Below are positions 56,285-64,000 of a stretch of 64,000 bases of DNA, piece after piece. Within the stretch, counting starts at the first letter, position 1. Every line of letters starts with the position of its first letter. The notes beneath the pieces were generated by a model that ran no database searches, was not told where the DNA came from, and was given only the letters and a program-made list of their open reading frames with translations. Origin of the DNA: Cunninghamia lanceolata (lineage: Eukaryota > Streptophyta > Pinopsida > Cupressales > Cupressaceae); the NCBI GenBank assembly GCA_027924645.1, contig BSBN01000763.1, positions 1,302,001 through 1,366,000 of the forward strand, in the 5' to 3' direction. The position numbers and the translations under genes are program-made.

Positions 56285-59200
56285 TGTTGGAGTACTTGAC
56301 AACACTAAGAGGGGGTGAATCAGTGTTGTAGAAAAAAAAACACTTTTAATTCATTTTTTAAACACAGAAGTAGAAGATGATTTAACCTTGATCAGTGCAA
56401 GAAATTGTACATTAAAGAGATGAACATTCAAGTATAAACGACAAATGAACCATGCAACAAATGAGACCATAACACAAATTTCAGGAGTGGAAAACCCTCA
56501 TGGGCTAGAAAAACCACTCAGTAAATGCCTCACTGGCTTATTCAAAAATCATGCCTCACTGGCTACAGAAAAATGTCTCACTGAATTTTATCATTACCTC
56601 ACTAGCAACATAAGCCTCACTGGAAACACAAGCCTCAATGTTACTGGCAACATGAGCCTCACTGGAAATGATCATATTGTCTCACTTACATGATCACTTA
56701 CAACTTCTCAAAGATTAGATGAAAAATATACAATACAGAGGGTTTCTCTATTTCTCTACAATCCAAATCTTGATTGTCTCATTGAATTAGGAGACCTCAA
56801 GAATCACATAAAAATTGTGCACATACAACTGATCGAAAGATATACAATGATAGTTTGTTTCTTTGAAATGATATTGCAATTAATACAATACAACATCAAC
56901 TCAACAAAGTGTTACAGATACTTTTTAAAACTTTCTCAAATTTTTTTCTTCCTTTCACAATACAGTTTGAACAAGTAACTGAATTCATGTAACTACCTGT
57001 AGCAGTTAGTTTTAGTAACAAATGTCAATGTCGTGAGGTCAAATTGACCCAACCTATATATGTCTTGGTTCATGAGATTCAAACAAACCTTCAATAAGAT
57101 CATTATTCATAGTATGTAACCATCAAAGATACATGTCATCACAGTTTAACCAAAGTTTATTTAACTATCACAAACTATAGTTCCTTTTCTTCTAAAGATG
57201 ATGTCACAACATTTAACCACAATCAAATAATCTTAATAGCACATCCATCCTTTAATCACAGAGTCAACATAACTAAACTATAGTTAAATGTAAAGCTTTC
57301 AAACTATCAGGTAGTCATGAACCATAACATTATTTGTTATGGGTATAACAAAAATTAGGTTCTCTTTAACTGTCGTGACAAAAAAAAATTAAAACCCTTT
57401 TGCATTTTTAAGAAATAAAAACCCATAACTGAACTAGAAACCCTCTCCCATTTTCTAAAAATTATTTGTCATTCGCATAACTATTTTTTTTCAACAAGAG
57501 ATAAGTGAAGTGTATGTGACAACAAACCCTAATCACAACCTTCGTGGTTCTCAACAGAGATTAAAGAAAGTTTCATGAGCCAACAACCACAATAAAAAGT
57601 CAAAGACTTCACCATACTGAAACCAAAGCTCAAAGTCAAAAACAAAACTCTGCATATTTAAACATTCACAACTTCAATGAAAACCCTTTAAGAAAAGTCA
57701 AGAAAATGATCTTTCAAATGAAACCACACACGAAGAATATCACTTGAATATGCCGACAACTGGAAGTTTTTCTATGACCGAGAGACCAAAAAGAAATAAT
57801 TTTCAATCTCACTAAAGCTCACTATAGCTTGAGCTTTGTCAAGTCTGAAGTTCCTCTTTAATCATGACAACTAAATCTTGAGATACTTTGCATAAAACTG
57901 TAACCCTAAGTTGAGAGCAGCATGTTACAAAGTTTAACCTTACAAAAAGAGCTTCCAAAAACAAGCTTTCCACCATATACATCTCTTAACTACCTATCCC
58001 GATGTGCCCTAAAGGGCCTGGTGACCAATAGACTAAAACCATCAACATTTACCTTCTTCTCAAACCCAAAACCTGGTGATCGAGTTAAATCCCTTAAGTG
58101 GCTCATATGTGTCATATTTATAATATTGAAATTAAAATCAAATGTTACCTTGTAATCAAATGACAAGGTAATGCTTTTAGTGACCCTTAGTCACCTTATC
58201 TCATTTAATGTATCAAATGATGACCTTATAAAAGGGTGCTGCCACAATAATGGGTTACACTTCCTGGGACATCCTATTTTTTGTTGAAATCACATATTTT
58301 TAGAAAATATAATGATTTAATGCTTGAAAGGTTCCATTTAAAGGATTTTAATTGAAAAGGGTTTGATCAAACCTCCTTAGAGTCAAACCCCCTTGGATAT
58401 AACCCCTCTAGTTTTAAACCATACCTATAATGGAGTCTCCTCTACACCTATCAAAATGTTGATAAAAAACTACTTTTGATTTACCTTTTGGGGGATAAAA
58501 TGAAATCATTTAAAATTTATGTTTTGTAAGTATGTAGTCCTTATTATAAGCTTTGGAAAAAGTATAATTTTAAATATATTTAATTTGATTATTATATTTT
58601 TTTTTATTTCTTGTGAAAGTAGGTTTTTCACTAAATATCAAGTTCTTTGTTCTACACACATGGAAAATTAGTAAATTAGTGAAAAAAATTGAAAAAATAC
58701 CTTTGCCCTAGGTATTGATGTCCTTGTTTCAACAAAAAAGAAAAATTGATTTTCGATACATACAGAAAAATTTATGTTTTACAGAATATGCCTATGTCTA
58801 AATTATAATTGGTTTGACTTCAAAACTTAATTAAAATAAAAGATTCAACAAAACATTATGAAACCAAATGCATGCCCTATATATCAGTGTTACCAATCTA
58901 AATTCAAAAGAATTAAAATTTTATCCTTTGTAGAAAAACTGTTATGTGCTACAGAATACACATCACTTTAAAAAAATATTGTTTACTATTAAAAACTAGT
59001 TATCAAAGGAGACGCAATTTTTTTTGCAATTTAACTCTAAATTTTAAAAAATATATATATTTAGAATCTACAGAGAAAATCTCACAAATCACTAGTTCGC
59101 ATCATCTTCAAATTTCTAATGGTTTAGTGGCTATTGGTGTCAAAAAGTGAAGATTTAGTTCAAAATGTTGATTTCAATGTCAAGTTTGGCCAAAAAGTGT

Positions 59201-60072
59201 AACCCATTATTGTGGGATGACCCAAAAATGAATATGTCAAATTGATCAAGAAGTGTTATCATTTAACATATCAACTGAACTAATGCAACTCATATTATAG
59301 GAAGACAAAGTAGGATCTCAACTGTTTCTTCAACACTTAGTAATATTGAGTTGCAAATAACATTTAACTTTCCTCTACTCAAATGAAGATCACCAAGAAT
59401 GAAATCCCCTTTAACAAAAATCATGTTCAATGATGCCATTTGAAATGAAGCAAATAATTTTGTGTCCCTTTAAAGTGTTCAAGGCTTTGTAAGAACAACT
59501 CCACAGAATCTGAATATTAATCAAACTAAAACAAGCAACCTTTCATATCAATGATGACTTTAATAAATATTACTTACATATTGGATCAAGAGAAGATAAC
59601 CAAGTGCCTCATTCAATTGCAACACAACCATATTGCCAAGAAAAGATCATTGTAAAAGATTATGCAATTTTGAGCCCACTGTAATGCCAAGAACCATAAT
59701 ACCACTGCAATGCAATGAGAGAAACAATGCATAGAACACCAACTTGTAGGACACCAACTTAACTATGAATAACATCATGCATACTATCCTGACATTATAT
59801 GAATAACATCATGAATACCAACAATACCTGTCACACCAAGTCAAGCAAAAATTGCCATCACTGTAGCATAGACCAAGAGCGCAGTCCAAATATAATATCC
59901 ACATTATGCAAAGAATGTCAACCAAATGTGGCCTAGCTCAATGTGGCCAAGCTCACTGTCACATAAAACCAAATACCTTTGCCATGCCAACTGTCATGAT
60001 GCAACTATCATTGTACCACAAACCTGAGAGTTTGTGTATTTGACATCAAGGACAACAACTGAGAGGGCAACA
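56285..60072 (-). repeat. E9 5' LTR, interrupted by E10
   Basis: It aligns to 50058-52788 and ends GAGGGCAACA. It is longer because of the 990-bp E10 insertion and a 35-bp local duplication near 59764-59813. Confidence 0.85.
58234..59223. mobile_element. E10: 990-bp non-autonomous inverted-repeat DNA transposon
   Basis: It is absent from the sister LTR (51961-52000), where ATAAAAATGAG runs straight through. The ends begin GGGT and end ACCC and share a perfect core ACAATAATGGGTTACACTT in inverted orientation, about 33 bp of terminal repeat in all. The interior is AT-rich with no transposase. The target duplication is hidden in an A-run (probably AAAA or fewer), so the superfamily is not assigned. 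Confidence 0.88.
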
Positions 60073-61410
60073 TTGCTTTATGTCAATGTGTCTTTTGTAG
60101 AGTTCTTAGTTTAGTAGTAGTCATTTTGGTTTATTGTATTTGTATCTTCTTGACACACTTTTTATTTTGAGCACTAAGACCTAAAGATAGAATCATCTGC
60201 ACAATAACACACATGTATCAGTTTGTCATGAGATTTTGTCCAAAGAATCAATAGAGCATGTATAACAATTCCACATTTTAATTTTGGATTTAATGTTATT
60301 TGTATGAGGTGGCTTGTTAAATTAGCTAGTAAAGATCTACAAGGTGTGCATCATGATTTTAGATTTTGTGCCAATGGCTTGTGTCATTGGTGACATCATT
60401 CTTCCCAAGGTTGTTCATATTTAGCTCACCACATCAAGTTTAGAGTCATATAACTTGTTACATAAGAAAAGAAGACCATATATACATTTCAAAGATGTGT
60501 GTCCAACTCCAAGGAAAAAGTCAAAGAGAAATAATTTAATACTAGTCCCATGATCTATATCCTAAGTGTATGAAGCATAGTACTATATTTTTAGTTGGTT
60601 CCAACCCACTACATCAATCTTTACTATAATTTAAGGTGGCAAATACATTAAAAAAAAGAGTGGGAAAGAGTGAGTAGGACAAATAAATAACAATGTGAAG
60701 TTCTAGAAATTGAGAGAATAGATATTGAAGATAAATCATCCCAAGGAGTTGATAATTGTAGTTGCACTATTGTTTAGTGCATATTTTGTAGTGAAATCTA
60801 AGGCTGAGATCTAGATATATTGTAAGTTGGAGCATGCTTATCCACAATTCTCTTATGTAGATAGATAAAAAAAAGTTCATTCGTAAGAGTTCAAAATGAA
60901 AGAATTAAATACATGTAGGAATATATCAACCAAACTTAGGAATTATGTCATCACAACCTTTTGCACTTTATTACAAACACCTTCAAACAAATATGTCATA
61001 TCAAAATAGATAAATCACAAGTGTTCTAAACATGTTGCTAATCTAATACTACATACATGTATATGAAAATTTTATATTATTGGAAACCTTTCCATAATGA
61101 TAGTAGATTTTACACCTCATGAACAGGATAAAACCTTGAACAATACAACTTATATTCAAGGGAAAAATAATAATCTAGGTTTAAACCACCAACAAAGCCT
61201 CAATAAAAATTATCTAGAAACTTCTCAATCTTAACACAATAATATTGAAACAAATAAGGGCAATTAGATAAATCATTAATTATCTAAACCTTGACAATAG
61301 ACATACCCAACAACAATATCATTATGTTGGTGCTATTTGATAGGTTTCCTATAATACACATAAAGTACAATGACACACTCATAGTAGAGTAGTAATACTT
61401 GATCCAACAA
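60073..61410. other. No gene recognised
   Basis: AT-rich sequence. The first few hundred bases could be the remainder of the E8 LTR, which E9 would have split. I cannot prove it by eye. Confidence 0.4.
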
Positions 61411-64000
61411 GGTGTAATGCCCCTCATTTTGGATTTTGACAGTTGATAGTATTTCAGTTACATTTAAACATTTTTGAGGCATGTGGATGATAGACTTTTG
61501 GTTATGCTTAGTTATGTTCATTATGGATTATGGATTACAGATGTAGTTGTTGACATTTGTTATGATCATTATGATGACATTATTGATATTATAGTTTATG
61601 ATGTGTTTGACATGATCAGTTAATGGTTAGATGTTTATGCGGAGTAGTGTTAACATGCTTTATGTGATTGGATGATACATGATTGATAGTTAGAGATGCT
61701 TATGTTTATTGTCATGCTCTCATAGAAGGGACAGTGTAGTACTACTCATTACAAGCACCCTACTACGTTGTGACTCCCTAACTTTGTGTGGTTTTTATAT
61801 ATGTATATGCTCATTTGCAACACCTCATTTTGATGTAGGTTACTGGTACCAGGCATCGACTCCACTTGACATAGCAGGTCTGAGTGTGCCTTTATTCCAA
61901 TGAATAATGTGGATGGGAGATATCATGGGGTTCCTGATTGTCAGCCAATGTTTTCAGTCATCATCACCCATGTGTTTCCAGTCTCAAGTATAGTTGTTAT
62001 TCAGTTGGTACTTGTTTCTGGATTCTAGGTCACCCTTCGATATGTGGTTGTCATTAATTATTTGAATCATCTATTGTTGTGTTATGGGTAATTCTTTAGA
62101 GTCAGGAATCTTTTTGTAATAGTGTTGTTATTTGATTTTTTCAATTAATATGTAATTGTAGTATAATTACTAATTATTATAGTAATAATAATAAGTTTAT
62201 GTAAATTAGTATTTATTTAGTTGTTTTTAAATAAGGTGAATTTTGGGGGATTCTGAATATGTGATTTAATAAAAATTAAATTAATAACTTTAATAATTAA
62301 GTAATAATGACAATAGTCATAAGTAATTAATATTATATTATTGATTAAATCTGTATCTTGTTTAGCTTGAATGATTTTATCTTTTATTAGTTAATAATTT
62401 ATTGTTGAGTTGTCATGAATAAATTCTCTAATTAGAGAATCTCCCGGGAAGATGAAATTTATTGCTTTTAAATCTTGAGAGATAGTGGATTCTCTATAAC
62501 GTATTCAGGAGTGGGAAATTAATTGACTTTGTCTATTTTTGTTATATAGGAGTTATTTGAGGGAGGAGGATTTCAGAGAGGAAGATAGGCAGAAATTTGG
62601 GGGGATTTTGCAGAAATGGATGAATTGAGGAAAAAGGAGAGAATTGGCAGAGAAAAGGGGGTACCAGAGGGAGGCTGGATAGCTTGAAAGAAATTTCTTC
62701 TTTTCTTTTCCAGTATGTTTATCTATTCTCTGTATGATTAAAAGTTGTCTTTTCAAAAGTTGAATTATTTGAAATCAAATGTGGATTGCATCTTAATCGA
62801 ATGCTTGATCTTCAAAAGGCTTCTTCTGTGTGAGAAATCACCGGGTCTCATTGGAGCTTAACCTTTATATCTTCAATCTTCATATTTGGCTTTTGCCAGT
62901 TAGTTTTCCTTTAAGTGTGATGCACTCTATATATTTAGTTTAACTATATTTCAACTTTCTCGAATACCAACCCTATGCTTACCAGTAGTTGACTAGTAGA
63001 TCCAATAGGAATTTTACCTTCCTTTACGCATCGATGGATGATCTCCTTTTTGTGATAGATATGACACCAAGCACAGTATTACAATGCAACTTTTTTTTGT
63101 GTGTTCCCCTTATTTAACTTCACCAATCTTGTCGTTGCTGTCTCACACCTTGTTCAACAACTATGGTTGTTTTAGAGGCTTTACACCGGCCTATGGCATT
63201 TGATAAAGAGTTTCTTAAGCCATTAGTATGTCTCCTTCATTCATCTATCATGCATTTTAATACTTTTGATATCTCTGTTCATATGAAGCAAATTGGTTGC
63301 CTTTCATTATGGCTTTCCTTGCCATTTGTTTTGCTAGTATATTGGCATAAATGACACCTTATCTTAGCTAATCTATGCACCTTTCTTACCCTATGAGCAT
63401 TTCTACCAAAATTCATTCATTTTACCACTTATTTTATCAAACAGCCTTTGTTGAAAAAAAACAATTCACTTCTTCTCTGCTTTTCTGGACAAGTTAACGG
63501 CATCACCTAAGGCGTTTGGGTGATCCAACTTATTAATGAGATCAGCTTCAAAACTATATGGTTTATCATTTCTACCTGGTAGAATTTTTTTGGGTGGTTA
63601 GATGTTAAACATGGATGTTTGTGTTTCTTTCTCTTTCTAGAGCCATCTCAATTAAAACATTCTTATTTATAATGGGTTACATGATAGACATCTAGATGAG
63701 GGAAGATGAATTCATTTCATTATCCTCTACAACCAACTCTCATCATCCATCGATCGACCTATCTGATGCCTGGAAAGACCATTCTGAATGCCAAATTAAG
63801 CTCTTAGTCCTTATCATTATCCTGCGCCTTGTTATATCTTTTAACTTCACATATATATAAGCAAATCTTCACCCAATTGGGAGACATCTCTGGCAGATCG
63901 GTCTCAATGAGGCATCTAACTTCAATAGGTAACCGATGCTCCCAAATGACCATTACATTTAGTATTAAACCTTAAGCTTTAATTCTCTTCTCTATCATGA
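61411..64000 (+). repeat. Possible LTR or retroelement end, unpaired
   Basis: TGTAATGCCCCTCATTTTGG resembles the start of many plant gypsy LTRs (TGTAATG/ACCCC). The following 1.3 kb lacks coding motifs and contains a purine-rich block at 62555-62690 (GGGAGGAGG, GGGGGGATTTT). No second copy, primer site or end is visible in the window. The small open frame at 63163-63354 is not recognised. Confidence 0.3.

Larger units (their letters stand above)
50058..60072 (-). mobile_element. E9: gag-only LTR retrotransposon with 2.7-kb LTRs
   Basis: Direct repeats lie at 50058-52788 and 56285-60072 (the latter enlarged by E10). A perfect initiator-Met primer site on the minus strand and a G-rich polypurine tract at 52789 fix the orientation. 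The only coding sequence is a copia-type gag. I find no protease, integrase, RT or RNase H motif in 52789-54930. Gag-only non-autonomous elements of this kind (TR-GAG) are known in plants. The flanks TTTCT (50053) and TTGCT (60073) look like a target duplication with one mismatch. Confidence 0.85.

Overview
No tools or databases were used; everything below was read from the sequence. The window looks like intergenic DNA of a large plant genome built almost entirely from nested LTR retrotransposons. No intact host gene, rRNA, tRNA or CRISPR was recognised. Plant origin follows from Ty1/copia elements with initiator-Met-type primer sites, chromodomain Ty3/gypsy elements, a Tat-lineage gypsy element with two RNase H domains, and a plant mobile domain gene. 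A gymnosperm, perhaps a conifer, is my best inference from the gene-poor, deeply nested layout; it is not proven.

Layout. E1 (1-6239, +) is a Ty1/copia element whose 5' LTR is cut by the window edge. It sits in chromovirus E2 (+), whose pol starts again at 6240 and is split by E3 (6459-23175, -). E3 is a 16.7-kb Tat-like gypsy element with two 1039-bp LTRs differing at only six positions and a perfect GAAAC target duplication. E2 resumes at 23176 and fades out near 25740. A second nest follows: gypsy RT relic E4 (+, about 26380-26815 and 42456-42720) is split by E5 (26816-42455, -, TSD TCCAT). E5 is split by copia E6 (29395-41589, +, TSD AAGAT), and E6 is split just after its gag start by chromovirus E7 (30307-36767, +, TSD TGAGC). 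The stretch 42720-48000 holds only small repeats. A decayed chromovirus E8 (about 48420-50057, +) is split by E9 (50058-60072, -), a gag-only copia-like element with 2.7-kb LTRs. One E9 LTR carries a 990-bp inverted-repeat DNA transposon, E10. A possible further LTR begins near 61411.

The most interesting unit is E3. It encodes one nearly intact gag-pol frame on the minus strand. On the opposite strand, between pol and the 3' LTR, it carries a plant-mobile-domain gene with its own TATA box and a plausible intron. E3 also holds three arrays of a GCGCAT-type anchor at quantised spacings (21, 19 or 17 bp; one array follows a 21-21-17 pattern). Two arrays lie in the gag-pol leader and one lies in the intron of the antisense gene, each in the same orientation relative to the coding region it precedes. 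The visible inactivating changes in E3 can all be explained as C-to-T changes in CG or CHG contexts, including loss of the integrase catalytic glutamate. I read this as a recently moved, now methylated and probably defective element.
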